64,000 nucleotides of DNA from Colwellia sp. PAMC 21821 (GCF_002077175.1 NZ_CP014943.1:2976001-3040000); one strand, 5' to 3'. Shown: positions 27,104-37,689, counted from the first letter of the stretch. Program-made: numbers and translations. Notes: generated by a model from the sequence alone, not told the origin.

Positions 27104-28993
27104 ATGAGCGAACAATATAATTCCGACTCCATTGAGGTCTTAAGTGGCCTTGACCCTGTACGCCATCGTCCTGGCATGTATACCGATACCACGCGTCCTA
27201 ATCATATAGGCCAAGAGGTTATCGATAACTCTGTTGATGAAGCATTAGCAGGGCATGCACAAAATATTACTGTGATTCTTGATAAAGATCAGTCATTAGA
27301 AGTTATTGATGATGGCCGTGGTATGCCAATTGATATTCATCCAGAAGAGGGAGTGTCAGGGGTAGAGCTTATTTTTTGTAAGTTGCATGCCGGCGGTAAG
27401 TTCTCCAATAAAAATTATCAATTTTCTGGTGGTTTGCACGGTGTGGGGATCTCTGTCGTTAATGCCTTGTCTACCCGAGTAGACGTGTCAGTTAGGCGTG
27501 ATGGTAAAGTATACGAAATGGCTTTCGAAAGTGGCTATAAAGTAGAAGAGTTAAGAGAAACGGGCACAGTGGGTCGTCGTAATACCGGTACACGTGTTAA
27601 ATTTTGGCCAGATGCTAGTTACTTTGATTCTGCCAAGTTTTCAGCTCGGAGACTTGTGCATTTATTAAAAGCCAAAGCTGTACTTTGTCCTGGGTTAACC
27701 ATTAAGTTTCATGATAAAAACGAAGATGAAAAATATCAATGGTGCTACGAAGATGGTTTAGTCGATTACTTAAAAGAGTCGGTTAAAGGTTATGAAAGCT
27801 TGCCTGAAGAACCTTTTGTGGGCAGTTTTACTTCGCAACATGAAGCGGCTGACTGGGCGGTGACTTGGTTACCTGAAGGTGGCGAGTCTGTTGGTGAAAG
27901 TTATGTAAACTTAATTCCGACAGTACAAGGCGGAACGCATGTTAACGGGCTGCGCCAAGGCTTATTAGAGTCAATGCGTGAATTTTGTGAATTTAGAAAC
28001 TTGATGCCACGAGGTGTTAAGTTAACGCCAGATGATATTTGGGATAAGTGTTCTTATATTCTTTCAGTAAAAATGGAAGACCCACAATTTGCCGGTCAAA
28101 CGAAAGAACGACTTTCTTCTCGCCAATGTGCAGCATTTGTTACTGGGGTAGTAAAAGACTCTTTTAGTTTATGGTTGAACGAGCATACAAGTATTGCGGA
28201 AACATTAGCTGAATTTTGTATCTTTAATGCTCAACGCCGTTTACGTGCTAGCAAAAAAATTATTCGTAAAAAAGTCACCCAAGGGCCCGCCTTACCAGGT
28301 AAGTTAACGGACTGTGGTAGCCAAGATATTTTGCGTACTGAGCTATTTTTAGTTGAGGGTGACTCGGCGGGCGGTAGTGCAAAACAAGCAAGAGATCGTG
28401 AAATTCAAGCTATTATGCCGCTGCGGGGTAAAATTTTAAATACTTGGGAAGTTGACCCAGGACAAATATTAGCTTCAGAAGAAGTACATAATATTTCTGT
28501 GGCTTTAGGTATTGACCCTGATAGCGATGATTTGTCGGGACTACGTTATGGTAAAATTTGTATTCTTGCCGATGCCGATTCCGATGGTTTACATATTGCG
28601 ACCTTACTTTGCGCGCTATTTACTCAACATTTCCTGCCTTTGGTACAAGCTGGGCATGTTTATGTTGCTATGCCGCCACTGTATCGTGTTGATGTGGGTA
28701 AAGAAGTATTTTACGCCCTAGATGAAGCAGAAAAAGACGGTATTTTGGACCGTATAGAAGCAGAGAAAAAGCGTGGTAAAGTCAACGTACAACGATTCAA
28801 AGGTCTAGGTGAAATGAATCCGTTACAATTACGTGAAACTACCATGGATCCGAACACGCGTCGCCTAGTACAGTTGACTGTAGATGACCACTCAGAAACC
28901 ATGGAATTGATGGACATGTTACTCTCTAAAAAGCGGGCAGGCGATCGTAAAAATTGGTTGCAATCTAAAGGTGATATGGTTGAATTGGATTGA
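27104..28993 (+). CDS. parE: DNA topoisomerase IV subunit B
   Basis: 629 residues (E. coli 630). The GHKL ATPase domain has NSVDEALAG and the ATP-lid GGLHGVGISVVNALS. The TOPRIM domain carries EGDSAGGSAKQARDR and DADSDGLHI. With ParC it decatenates daughter chromosomes. parC is 4 kb downstream on the same strand, separated by a VOC gene and two GGDEF genes. Confidence 0.97.
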   Translation: MSEQYNSDSIEVLSGLDPVRHRPGMYTDTTRPNHIGQEVIDNSVDEALAGHAQNITVILDKDQSLEVIDDGRGMPIDIHPEEGVSGVELIFCKLHAGGKFSNKNYQFSGGLHGVGISVVNALSTRVDVSVRRDGKVYEMAFESGYKVEELRETGTVGRRNTGTRVKFWPDASYFDSAKFSARRLVHLLKAKAVLCPGLTIKFHDKNEDEKYQWCYEDGLVDYLKESVKGYESLPEEPFVGSFTSQHEAADWAVTWLPEGGESVGESYVNLIPTVQGGTHVNGLRQGLLESMREFCEFRNLMPRGVKLTPDDIWDKCSYILSVKMEDPQFAGQTKERLSSRQCAAFVTGVVKDSFSLWLNEHTSIAETLAEFCIFNAQRRLRASKKIIRKKVTQGPALPGKLTDCGSQDILRTELFLVEGDSAGGSAKQARDREIQAIMPLRGKILNTWEVDPGQILASEEVHNISVALGIDPDSDDLSGLRYGKICILADADSDGLHIATLLCALFTQHFLPLVQAGHVYVAMPPLYRVDVGKEVFYALDEAEKDGILDRIEAEKKRGKVNVQRFKGLGEMNPLQLRETTMDPNTRRLVQLTVDDHSETMELMDMLLSKKRAGDRKNWLQSKGDMVELD

Positions 28994-29087
28994 TTTTCAT
29001 CGCTTTATTAACATAGAGCGATGAATCCATTTTATTAATAAGTGTTAAATCGTTTTACACTAATTTAGCATTAACTAAACATTAACT

Positions 29088-29122
29088 AAAAAAGGTATAG
29101 CCGCCAGACTATACCTTTTTGC
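29088..29122 (+). terminator. Rho-independent terminator after the nudF-parE operon
   Basis: AAAAAGGTATAG and CTATACCTTTTT form a 12-bp perfect stem around an 8-base loop and end in a T run. A second hairpin (TTCATCGCT/AGCGATGAA) lies at about 28996-29028, just after the parE stop. Confidence 0.85.
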
Positions 29123-29138
29123 GTTTATAGGAGAGTTT

Positions 29139-29546
29139 ATGATTGAGCATCGTCTTTTACGCAGTATATGTCATGCGTCTGTGGGCACTAATGACTTAAC
29201 GGGGGCAAAATCATTTTACACGCCAATATTAGCCATTTTGGGTATAGAGTTGGTCAGCGAATATGAACACGCGGTAGCATACGGTAAAGGCTATCCAGAA
29301 TTTTGGCTGCAACAACCTTTTGATAAAATGCCGGCGACACTGGGTAACGGTGTTCATTTTGGTTTTGTGGCCTTAAGTAAAAAACAAGTTGATGACTTTT
29401 ATCATTGCGCAATTGCCTTAGGCGGACGTTGTAATGGCGAACCAGGGGCAAGGCCAGAGTATGGTGACCCTTATTATGGTTGTTTTATTATTGATCTTGA
29501 TGGTAATAAAATAGAAGCCAGCTATTGGCAAATGACTGAAAAATAA
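29139..29546 (+). CDS. VOC-family (glyoxalase-like) protein
   Basis: 135 residues, a single vicinal-oxygen-chelate domain. Metal-binding candidates are His in CHASVGTNDL, His in GVHFGFVA and Glu in NKIEASYW. Such proteins are isomerases, dioxygenases or resistance proteins; this subgroup (glyoxalase/bleomycin-resistance-like) has no fixed substrate. Start ATG has GGAGAG upstream. Isolated transcription unit. Confidence 0.8.
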   Translation: MIEHRLLRSICHASVGTNDLTGAKSFYTPILAILGIELVSEYEHAVAYGKGYPEFWLQQPFDKMPATLGNGVHFGFVALSKKQVDDFYHCAIALGGRCNGEPGARPEYGDPYYGCFIIDLDGNKIEASYWQMTEK

Positions 29547-29675
29547 TGTTAAAAATTATTTTAGCATGCTATTGTTATCGAAATATTTTTCACTAAAAAT
29601 AATAGTTTATCATTTACACTAATTCGTTTTATACTGTAATTTGTACATTATCGCGTAAGCTGTTGGGGCGAGAAT

Positions 29676-31592
29676 TTGTTGAAAAGCGTTGTAAAATTAA
29701 TCTTTCAAAATAGTGCCCCCATTCTGTTTTTTTTATTGTTAATATCTTGTAAATCAAATGCTTTGCAGTCATTAACGGATAATGACTTTAATACATTTTT
29801 GATACGGGCAGAGCAGCTCAACAACAGTGATCCCAAAGCCGCATTAATTTTATTAAATAAACACAAAGAAGCCTTAAGCACCCAATCTATCACCAACCAA
29901 GTGAATTACTATCGTATTCAGTCTGCGGCGTATGCCGACCAAGCCCTTTATAGTTTAAGCGAAGCATCGTCAGAGTTAGGCTTACAACTCGCTAAAAAAA
30001 TGAATAACCCAAGCATATTTATCGCAGACCTTGCATATACAAAAGGTTTTTCAATGGAGAGCCTTGGTGATTTCGACGGCGCTTTTCAGCTTTATCAAAA
30101 TGGTTTAGACGTCGCACGCTCAATGAATGATCAGGAATTAACCGCTCGAGGTTTGATCAATATTGGCGCGATATTATATTTAAAGAAAGATTTTAAACAA
30201 TCACTCATAATTCTGAATCAGGCATTACAAATTGCTGATCAATTATCAGATGATGCCTTGTTAGGTGATATTAATAGTGAATTGGGCATTTTATATGGTT
30301 ACATAGGTGAAAAAAGTCAAGCCAACACCTATTTTGAACAGGCCTATCAATACTTTAAGAAAGCAGGTAAGCATAATTATGCGCTTAATAGTTTGCATAA
30401 TGTTGCTATAAATCATACGAACCATGAGCTTTATGAAGAAGCAATTATAGTTAATAGAATACTGGAAAGTGAAATTCAGCCTAATACTAGCAATCAATTT
30501 ATTGCTAGTATTTATCGAAACTTATCAAGAGCGTTGTTGAAAAAAGAAGAGCCAGATATTGAAAATGCGTATCGGTATATTATTCTTGCGGGCGAGTACG
30601 TTAAAGAAGTTGAGCAGCACTATGTAAAGCTTCAATATTTGATAGAAAAAGCCTTTATACTTGAAAAAATGGAAAACTATCAAGAAGCATTACATAACCT
30701 AGAGCAAGCGCAAGTTTTACTCGAAGGAAAATCGAGTGAGGTTTATGATACCAGTGCATTAAATTTACTCAATTTAAGTGCTAGGTTGCATTATGCTTTA
30801 GGCCATTACAATCAAGCATATAAAATTCAATCGCAATACTTAACTCAGTCAATAGCTTATAAAAAGGTACGTGAAACCACCGAAATTGATGAGTTAAGAT
30901 TACAATATGAAAGTGAAGCCGCTCATCGTCATAGAATTATACTAGAGAAAAAACAACGCTTACAAAACTTACAGTTACAACAAATGACCCTGGCGGCTAA
31001 GAATCGTCAAGCACTTGTGGCCGTGTTAGCTGTTTTTACGTTGGTATTAGCATGGTGTTTGTTTAGAATTGTTAAAGGCCAAAGAAGGTTAATTCGGGCA
31101 ACGAGAACTGATGTTTTAACCGGGGTCGCAAATCGTCGTAGATTACTCGAATTAGGCGAAACATATTTCTCGACAGCGAAGTCGAATAAGCAGGCTTTTA
31201 GTGTGTACATGATCGATATTGATTTCTTTAAACATATTAATGATCAGTTTGGCCACAGCATTGGCGATAAAGCATTGAAGGAAGTTGCGCTTCAAGGTCA
31301 ACGTTTAATGAGAGAAAATGACTTTTTTGGCCGCTATGGCGGTGAAGAATTTATCGCGTTATTGCCAAATACCTCTAAGAGTGAAGCCATTGAGGTGGCA
31401 CAGAGCCTGAGAAAAAATATTGAAAGTGCGAAATGGAAAACTCAACAGATAAAGAAATTAACGATAAGCATTGGTGTTACTACTTTTGAGCAAGACAATT
31501 ATGCTAACTTTTCAACCTTATTAAAAGCTGCACACGAGCAACTTAGCAAAGCTAAGCAGTCTGGTCGTAATAAGGTTAGCTGTGATGAATAA
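29676..31592 (+). CDS. TPR-containing diguanylate cyclase
   Basis: 638 residues. An N-terminal export signal (ILFFLLLISC) is followed by a periplasmic TPR array (about residues 35-400), a membrane helix (ALVAVLAVFTLVLAWCLF) and a cytoplasmic GGDEF domain. The active site is GRYGGEEF and the product-inhibition site RxxD (REND) lies five residues before it, so it should make c-di-GMP with feedback control. It begins at a TTG (TTGTTG). The next gene overlaps its end and encodes a similar but degenerate protein. Confidence 0.88.
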   Translation: MLKSVVKLIFQNSAPILFFLLLISCKSNALQSLTDNDFNTFLIRAEQLNNSDPKAALILLNKHKEALSTQSITNQVNYYRIQSAAYADQALYSLSEASSELGLQLAKKMNNPSIFIADLAYTKGFSMESLGDFDGAFQLYQNGLDVARSMNDQELTARGLINIGAILYLKKDFKQSLIILNQALQIADQLSDDALLGDINSELGILYGYIGEKSQANTYFEQAYQYFKKAGKHNYALNSLHNVAINHTNHELYEEAIIVNRILESEIQPNTSNQFIASIYRNLSRALLKKEEPDIENAYRYIILAGEYVKEVEQHYVKLQYLIEKAFILEKMENYQEALHNLEQAQVLLEGKSSEVYDTSALNLLNLSARLHYALGHYNQAYKIQSQYLTQSIAYKKVRETTEIDELRLQYESEAAHRHRIILEKKQRLQNLQLQQMTLAAKNRQALVAVLAVFTLVLAWCLFRIVKGQRRLIRATRTDVLTGVANRRRLLELGETYFSTAKSNKQAFSVYMIDIDFFKHINDQFGHSIGDKALKEVALQGQRLMRENDFFGRYGGEEFIALLPNTSKSEAIEVAQSLRKNIESAKWKTQQIKKLTISIGVTTFEQDNYANFSTLLKAAHEQLSKAKQSGRNKVSCDE

Positions 31593-32853
31593 AGCTATTT
31601 TGTTACGGGTCGCCGCATTCGTTGGTTTATCTTTATTAATGAATGCTTTAGCCAATACTAGTGCAATTGCTGAAGAATTTCAGGGTAAGCAACAGGGAGC
31701 TAATATACTCGAAAGCTCTGATGTTCAGCCGCAAGAGTCACTGGAAGTTTTGGCTGTAAATGCAGAAATATTATCGCTAGTAAGCTTAAGTGAGCAAGAC
31801 AAAGCTGCTGCACAAATAGAGTTATTAGCGTTGAATGAGTCTTCGGTGAGGCTTAATGTTGCAGAGCAATACTTACTACTTGTTGTACGCGGCAATATAG
31901 CTAACTTACCAGGCCAAGAGCATAAAGTGATTAATTGGCTCAATAAAGCGATAAAGCTTGAGCCGTCGCTGGCTAAAAAACAACTCGATACTCCTTTATT
32001 TGCTAATATTTATCTAACATTGGCAAACCTTTATGAAAAACAAGGCGAAGATCAGCAGGCTTATGACAGCAAAAAACAATACATTGAAAAGTATTTTTCG
32101 CACTTAAAAGAACAAAAAGAACATCGGGTTAAGCAACTCAATGAAAAATACAATATAGAAAAAAAGCGTGAAGAAAATGAGTTACTTACCCAGAACAGCC
32201 AAATAAAGCATTACGCACTAGCAAGTGCAGAGTCGGAGCGTATTCAGCAGCATCGTAATATTGCTATTTTTATTGTTGCTGGAATGGTCTTGTTTTTGCT
32301 GCTTTTACGACAGTTTAAAATTCGAAGAGCGTTAAAGTTACTCGCCAAAAGAGACAGTTTAACGCGCTTGCCTAATCGTCGCTCTTTCTTTTCCAGTGGC
32401 GATAACTATATGACACAAGCACTGACAGCTGATAAAGAGCTGAGTGTTTTGATGATGGGCATCGATAACTTCAAAACTATTAACGATGAACTTGGACATG
32501 AAGTTGGCGACAAGGTTATTTGTCGTGTTGCGGTATTAGCTAGCGAGACTATGCGCTCAAGAGATTTTTTCTCCCGTATTAGTGATGAAGAGTTTGCCGC
32601 GATTCTGCCAGATGCCAGTATTGAGCAAGCACGTGCAATTGCAGAACATATACGTGAAAAAATTCAAAACGACACTAAGGTAAATCAAATAAATAATCTT
32701 CAAGTTACTGTCAGTATTGGCATTGCCAGCATTCAAGATGTTAAAGGGAACTTTGATAACTTATTACATGCGGCAGATATGGCTATGTATCAAGCAAAAG
32801 CCGATGGTCATAACCAAGTGTGTAGCTATTCTACCGATATAAAAGAAAATTAA
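31585..32853 (+). CDS. Degenerate GGDEF-domain membrane protein
   Basis: 422 residues: signal peptide, a periplasmic helical region, one membrane helix (NIAIFIVAGMVLFLLLL) and a GGDEF-fold domain. The catalytic loop reads SRISDEEF in place of RYGGEEF, so the GG(D/E)EF pair of glycines is lost, while the RxxD inhibitory site (RSRD) is kept. It is therefore probably inactive as a cyclase and could bind c-di-GMP. Overlaps the upstream cyclase gene by 8 bases, implying coupled production and perhaps heterodimers. Confidence 0.85.
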   Translation: MNKAILLRVAAFVGLSLLMNALANTSAIAEEFQGKQQGANILESSDVQPQESLEVLAVNAEILSLVSLSEQDKAAAQIELLALNESSVRLNVAEQYLLLVVRGNIANLPGQEHKVINWLNKAIKLEPSLAKKQLDTPLFANIYLTLANLYEKQGEDQQAYDSKKQYIEKYFSHLKEQKEHRVKQLNEKYNIEKKREENELLTQNSQIKHYALASAESERIQQHRNIAIFIVAGMVLFLLLLRQFKIRRALKLLAKRDSLTRLPNRRSFFSSGDNYMTQALTADKELSVLMMGIDNFKTINDELGHEVGDKVICRVAVLASETMRSRDFFSRISDEEFAAILPDASIEQARAIAEHIREKIQNDTKVNQINNLQVTVSIGIASIQDVKGNFDNLLHAADMAMYQAKADGHNQVCSYSTDIKEN

Positions 32854-32992
32854 ATTATCAAATTTCTATGACATTTATCGTCTAAAAGTGTTCTTTCCAC
32901 CGGTATAATCAGCTAAGCTACCCCCAGAACAATAATAATAAAAGTTACGCTTAATAATTCGGCATTAATCGAACTTTTTAGGAAAATACTTC

Positions 32993-35281
32993 ATGTCAGA
33001 TGCAATCGACTTTAGTTTAGACGGTATTGAACAGCGCCCATTAAGACAGTTCACTGAAGAAGCATATTTAAATTACTCTATGTACGTCATTATGGATCGA
33101 GCTTTACCGCATATTGGTGATGGCTTAAAACCGGTGCAACGTCGTATTGTTTATGCAATGTCAGAGCTTGGCTTGTCGGCATTAGCAAAATATAAAAAAT
33201 CTGCCCGTACTGTTGGTGACGTATTAGGTAAATTTCATCCCCACGGTGACTCTGCTTGCTATGAAGCTATGGTATTAATGGCGCAGCCATTCTCATACCG
33301 ATACCCGTTAGTTGACGGGCAAGGTAACTGGGGCGCACCAGATGATCCAAAATCTTTTGCGGCCATGCGTTATACCGAAGCGCGTTTATCACGCTTTAGT
33401 GAAGTGTTACTGGCAGAATTAGGTCAAGGAACGGTTGATTGGTCGCCTAACTTTGATGGCACCATGAAGGAGCCTAAAACCTTACCTGCGCGTTTACCGC
33501 ACATATTACTCAATGGTATTACCGGCATTGCGGTGGGTATGGCGACAGATATACCGCCACACAATGTCAGAGAAGTGGCCAATGCGTGTATTCACCTTAT
33601 TGAACAACCCAAGGCAGAGCTGTCGGAACTACTCGACTTTATCCAAGGGCCCGATTACCCAACAGACGCTGAAATTATAACGCCTAAAGCCGATATTGAA
33701 AAAATCTATCAAACCGGTCGCGGTAGCATAAAAATGCGTGCTGTCTATGAACAGTTGCATGGGGAAGTGGTCATTACCGCACTGCCGCATCAGGCATCAG
33801 GTGGAAAAATATTAGAACAAATTGCCAATCAAATGCAGGCCAAAAAGCTGCCAATGGTGATTGATTTGCGTGATGAATCAGATCATGAAAACCCGATTCG
33901 TTTAGTTGTTGTTCCACGTTCAAATCGTGTTGATATCGAACAACTTATGCAGCACTTGTTTGCCACCACAGATTTGGAAAAAAACTTTCGTGTTAATTTA
34001 AACATGATTGGTTTGAACAATAAGCCTGCCGTTAAAGATATTAGAACAATATTAAGTGAATGGTTAGAGTATCGACGTGAAACCGTGCGTCGTCGCTTAC
34101 AATATCGCTTAGATAAAGTTTTGGCACGCCTGCATCTTTTAGATGGTTTATTAATCGCCTATCTTAATATCGATGAAGTTATCGAGATAATTCGAGGATT
34201 TGATAACCCGAAAGCGGAGTTAATCTCTCGTTTTGCTCTTTCAGAAGTCCAAGCCGAATCGATACTAGAAATTAAGCTTCGCCAACTTGCCAAGCTTGAA
34301 GAAATTAAGATCCGTGCTGAGCAAGCAGAATTAAATATAGAACGTGAATACCTTGAGAAAATTCTTGGTTCTAAAGCTCGCATGAATACCTTAATGAAAA
34401 AAGAAATTCTAGAAGCCGCTGAAAAATATGGTGATGATCGCCGCTCCGTTATTGTTGAGCGCAGTGAGGCAAAAGCCTTATCTGAAAAAGATCTTATGCC
34501 AAGTGAGTCAGTGACCGTCGTTGTTTCTCAAAAAGGTTGGGCACGTTGCGCTAAAGGTCATGACATTGACGCAGAAGCCTTAAGCTATAAGTCAGGTGAT
34601 GAATTTTTATGCTTAGCCAAAGGGCGTAGTAATCGTCCTGTGGTGTTTATTGACTCCGCTGGTAGGGCGTATGCCACTGACGCCCATAGTCTTCCTACAG
34701 CGCGTAGCCAAGGTGAACCGCTAACAGGGCGTTTTAATTTGGCCAGTGGTGAATACTTTGAAAAAGTACTTATGGCCGATGACGACTGCCGTTACTTATT
34801 AAGTAGTGATGCAGGCTATGGCTTTGTTGGCAGCTTTGCCGATATGGTGAGTCGTAATAAAAATGGTAAGGCATTATTAAGTTTATCTGCGGCCGCGAAG
34901 GTGATGACGCCAAAAGTGATCAGCAGTTTAGACACAGAGTTAGTGCTTTCAATTACTTCGGAAGGACGCATGCTGGTTTTTCCTATTAAAGACTTACCTA
35001 TTTTAAGTAAAGGTAAAGGCAATAAAATTATTAATATTCCGACAGCAAGAGCGAAAGCGCGCGAAGAATATGTAACATTGCTCGAAGTTTTACCCCCTGG
35101 TAGCGCTGTTACCTTGCATGCTGGCAAACGCAAGCTCACACTAAAAGCTAGCGATATTGAGCATTATAAAGGAGAGCGAGGTCGTCGAGGTAATAAACTA
35201 CCAAGAGGTCTACAACGGGTTGACCGTATTGTGGTAGAACAGACAGCTCCGGATATCGAGCCCGAAATCCCTGAAATTTAA
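32993..35281 (+). CDS. parC: DNA topoisomerase IV subunit A
   Basis: 762 residues. It has the winged-helix breakage-reunion domain with [15 protein letters not shown] (quinolone-determining region) and the catalytic Tyr in [11 protein letters not shown], then a C-terminal beta-pinwheel. Partner of ParE. It is the last core gene before the island, pointing at the tmRNA scars. Confidence 0.97.
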   Translation: MSDAIDFSLDGIEQRPLRQFTEEAYLNYSMYVIMDRALPHIGDGLKPVQRRIVYAMSELGLSALAKYKKSARTVGDVLGKFHPHGDSACYEAMVLMAQPFSYRYPLVDGQGNWGAPDDPKSFAAMRYTEARLSRFSEVLLAELGQGTVDWSPNFDGTMKEPKTLPARLPHILLNGITGIAVGMATDIPPHNVREVANACIHLIEQPKAELSELLDFIQGPDYPTDAEIITPKADIEKIYQTGRGSIKMRAVYEQLHGEVVITALPHQASGGKILEQIANQMQAKKLPMVIDLRDESDHENPIRLVVVPRSNRVDIEQLMQHLFATTDLEKNFRVNLNMIGLNNKPAVKDIRTILSEWLEYRRETVRRRLQYRLDKVLARLHLLDGLLIAYLNIDEVIEIIRGFDNPKAELISRFALSEVQAESILEIKLRQLAKLEEIKIRAEQAELNIEREYLEKILGSKARMNTLMKKEILEAAEKYGDDRRSVIVERSEAKALSEKDLMPSESVTVVVSQKGWARCAKGHDIDAEALSYKSGDEFLCLAKGRSNRPVVFIDSAGRAYATDAHSLPTARSQGEPLTGRFNLASGEYFEKVLMADDDCRYLLSSDAGYGFVGSFADMVSRNKNGKALLSLSAAAKVMTPKVISSLDTELVLSITSEGRMLVFPIKDLPILSKGKGNKIINIPTARAKAREEYVTLLEVLPPGSAVTLHAGKRKLTLKASDIEHYKGERGRRGNKLPRGLQRVDRIVVEQTAPDIEPEIPEI

Positions 35282-35302
35282 TCCCTCAGAGTTATTACTG
35301 AT

Positions 35303-35337
35303 TAAGCCTTAAGCGTTATTTCTTAGGGCTTTTTTAT
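35303..35337 (+). terminator. Probable terminator after parC
   Basis: AAGCCTTAAG and CTTAGGGCTTTTTT can pair imperfectly around an 11-base loop and end in six T, 25 bases past the parC stop. Confidence 0.6.
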
Positions 35338-35453
35338 GTTTGTCAGCTTAGCTGAGAAGTATAAAATAAATCAATGAGGGGTGATATTGGTATTGTTGTG
35401 CTTTAATGAATTAGTTTATCAAGGTGCTATAGAAAATCAATGGGAACAACGTT

Positions 35454-35488
35454 AGTGGTGTTGTTGTTGTTGTTGTTGTTGTTGTTGC
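35454..35488. repeat. Trinucleotide microsatellite (GTT)n
   Basis: About ten uninterrupted copies of TTG/GTT in a non-coding stretch between parC and the ssrA scars. Such tracts vary in length by slippage; no gene depends on this one. Confidence 0.85.
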
Positions 35489-35570
35489 AAAAATTAATTT
35501 TTTCAATCAATAGTTATAGAAGTCTAACAGTGCCGTATGAATGATTATTTAATATTGAAGATACAATGCA

Positions 35571-35697
35571 TCAGACACAAAAAACCGTAATTAAGTGTTT
35601 TTTTCAATATAGGCTGTTACCAACCCATGGCCAAATCTATAAGTTACTAGGTATAACTAATGGGCTAAAAAAGGACTTTATCTTGTTGACCGGGGGG
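35571..35697. repeat. ssrA downstream-flank repeat, left copy (decayed)
   Basis: About 115 bases nearly matching 39343-39469: terminator-like segment, then CCAAATCTATAAGTTACTAG, GTATAAC and AAAAAAGGACTTTAT, ending at the tmRNA 3' end. Here the terminator stem is damaged (AACCGTAATTAAGTGTTT) and the tmRNA acceptor end reads TTGTTGACC on the plus strand instead of TGGTGGAGC. So this is the older, decayed copy of the duplication made by island integration. Confidence 0.75.
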
Positions 35698-35820
35698 AAT
35701 CGAACCCCCGTCCGAAAAGCCTACATCCTCGGTATTACATACTTAGTCGATTTTTTATGTAACCACTTGGACGACAATCGACAGGCTTCCTCATGGTAAA
35801 CTTAATACTATTTCACGGCT
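35684..35820 (-). pseudogene. ssrA: 3' fragment of the tmRNA gene (ssrA)
   Basis: On the minus strand the segment contains TACCGAGGATGTAGG, TTTTCGGACG and a T-arm GGGGGTTCGATTCCCCC, matching the end of bacterial tmRNA almost base for base; the upstream part (CGACTAAGTATG) also fits. There is no tag-peptide frame, no 5' half (GGGGCTG...TTCGACGGG) before hipA begins, and the acceptor is CGGTCAACAAG instead of a CCA end. It is a remnant left at an integration site, not a functional tmRNA. A further degraded copy of the same segment is at about 35880-35925. Confidence 0.8.
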
Positions 35821-35941
35821 CTATCAATTAGTCAGGGGTATTGATACTGAAAATGACTGGATTTGATTTGGAAGAGTGAGAAGTCTAGCCATCGTCCAAA
35901 AACCTAAATCCTCTGTAGATGCTTTAAATGTCTAATTTTAC

Positions 35942-37143
35942 TTAAAGTAAATGAATTGGGATGACTACTTTTAAGCGCTCTAGATCGCCATCGCCAACGC
36001 CATGTTTTTTGAAATAATAAGACCACTGAGATACTAACTCTACGCTTTCCTTGATAATTTTCTCTGCTTTAAAGCGCTTTAAGCCAAATCGTTCTGATTG
36101 CGATAGTAAGTTTTCTATAGTGCCATTACGTCCATCTAAACCTATACCCATTCCATGTTGATTACTTGCACTAATTGGAAGAACGTCATAGGCAGGAGAT
36201 AAACGCCAGTCTTTATTTTTAAATGAATATAAACACGCGTGATTACGGGTATGGTCATCCGTATTGCCTATTAAAACGTTAAACACCATTCTATGGAATA
36301 ATTCTGATGCATCATCTGGAACGCTACTATATTTTAAAATAAACTCTGATAAAAAACCGTAACTATAACGATCAACTAACGATGAGTTATTGACTGTATT
36401 TAAATTTATTAATGAATTGGCACTAATAAAATGGTGAGTTGGGCGAGCGCCTAACACATCAAAACGTTCTACAAGTAATACGTCGCCATTGTTTGTTTCT
36501 AACACTTTGGTGGTGGCAACTCTGCTGGTTAGTTCTTTCAGCATATTCATGGAAGCATGCTCTACTTTCGCATGATTAAATAAGTCTTCTGGGCGATTAA
36601 ATTTCGCTAAATATGTGATGTCAGCATCTGATACAATTGTTTTTGGCCTAGCCCCCCCATACTTGAACCGTATTCAAAAGCTTTTCTAGCTTCTTTTGGA
36701 ATTGCATCATCATTTAATATGGCATCTTTAGCTTTTAGAAGCATTGGAATATCTCCCAATGTATTCTTATTTACTTTTGACTTTGAAGAGCTGCTAGAAA
36801 GGCTAAAAACTAATGAACCAACCCCCATACCTGCACCAGCTAGCAAAAATTCAAGCGGGTTTTTAGGCTTGGTATTATGTAAAGAAAGTATAACTTTCTC
36901 TCCCCAAGAATCAGCCCCAGCATCAGAAAGAACACCAAATGCACCTTTGTGGTTGGTTGTTGAAAATATATTGCTATTCAGAGGTAGGTTAAGTGGGTCA
37001 AGTGCAAAAGCGTCGTCTCTTAATAGGTAGCTTTTACCATATCGAAATTCACCATACTTTTTTTTACTATCAAGTGTAACAACCCCACAAATGATAGGTT
37101 TATCTTCAAGGCCATCAATAAAGACAAATGCTTTAGAAGTCAT
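35942..37143 (-). pseudogene. hipA: HipA-type serine/threonine kinase toxin, frameshifted
   Basis: Two frames join into one HipA protein. The N-terminal part (from ATG at 37143, MTSKAFVFIDG) runs to YGSSMGG and then leaves frame in a run of seven G (7 C at 36652-36658 on the plus strand). Adding one G restores ARPKTIVSDADITYLAKFN and continues into the kinase part, with catalytic GNTDDHTRNHACL and metal-binding LSPAYDVLP. HipA phosphorylates glutamyl-tRNA synthetase or other targets. The loss may be a pseudogene, phase variation or a sequencing error. ATG overlaps the end of hipB. Confidence 0.85.
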
Positions 37144-37426
37144 TGGATAGCTCCTCACGAACTTTTCTTGATTTACGTGAGCGGTTAACCTCAAGTAATT
37201 CAAAGCGCTCATTAACTGCTTCTTGTATTACGTCTGCTAAATCTAAAAAGGAGATAACTTTAAATAGTGCTTTTGAATTCACTCCAATACCGCGTTCAAT
37301 AGAAGATATTGTGGTACGACTTACACCCACTCTTTTTCCAAGTTCGGTTTGATCCATTGTTTCAGATCTTACAGCCTTCACAAGTTTACCAATAGATTTT
37401 AGTAGGTGATCAGTGCTTTTTTGCAT
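37133..37426 (-). CDS. hipB: HipB-type antitoxin, XRE helix-turn-helix repressor
   Basis: 97 residues with an XRE domain: DQTELGKRVGVSRTTISSIERG is a clear helix-turn-helix at about residues 26-46. It overlaps the start of hipA by 11 bases, the standard antitoxin-toxin coupling. It should bind HipA and repress the operon through the inverted repeat that spans its own start. It is intact while hipA is not. Confidence 0.88.
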   Translation of the reverse strand: MQKSTDHLLKSIGKLVKAVRSETMDQTELGKRVGVSRTTISSIERGIGVNSKALFKVISFLDLADVIQEAVNERFELLEVNRSRKSRKVREELSNDF

Positions 37427-37467
37427 TATATTTACATCATTATCCTCTTATGCTTTAAATATAATGC
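37423..37467. promoter_or_regulatory. Inverted-repeat operator of hipBA
   Basis: GCATTATATTTA (37423-37434) and TAAATATAATGC (37456-37467) are a perfect 12-bp inverted repeat separated by 21 bases, covering the hipB start codon and promoter region. A near copy, GCGTTATATTTA, is at about 37516-37530. Such paired sites are typical HipB operators. Confidence 0.65.
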
Positions 37468-37689
37468 ATAAGTTGTGTTTAAGCAATCTTGCATTAAATA
37501 AGAAGCAATAGTGGTTAATGCGTTATATTTAAATCAAAAAATAATTTTCTGCGTGTGTTTTAAATTTATGATGATCTTATACCAAATGTAATAAGTTATT
37601 GACCAATTTTAAGCGAGGATAAATTGTTCAAGAATACATGTTTATTGTTCCAGACTAAACATAAGTACCTGCATATATGGACCCACTCC

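Noticed and set aside
35566..35799. 77-codon plus-strand frame over the tmRNA fragment
   Set aside because: It is antisense to a non-coding RNA remnant and has no ribosome site or domain.
35684..35940. A functional tmRNA
   Set aside because: No 5' half, no tag-peptide frame and a broken acceptor end.
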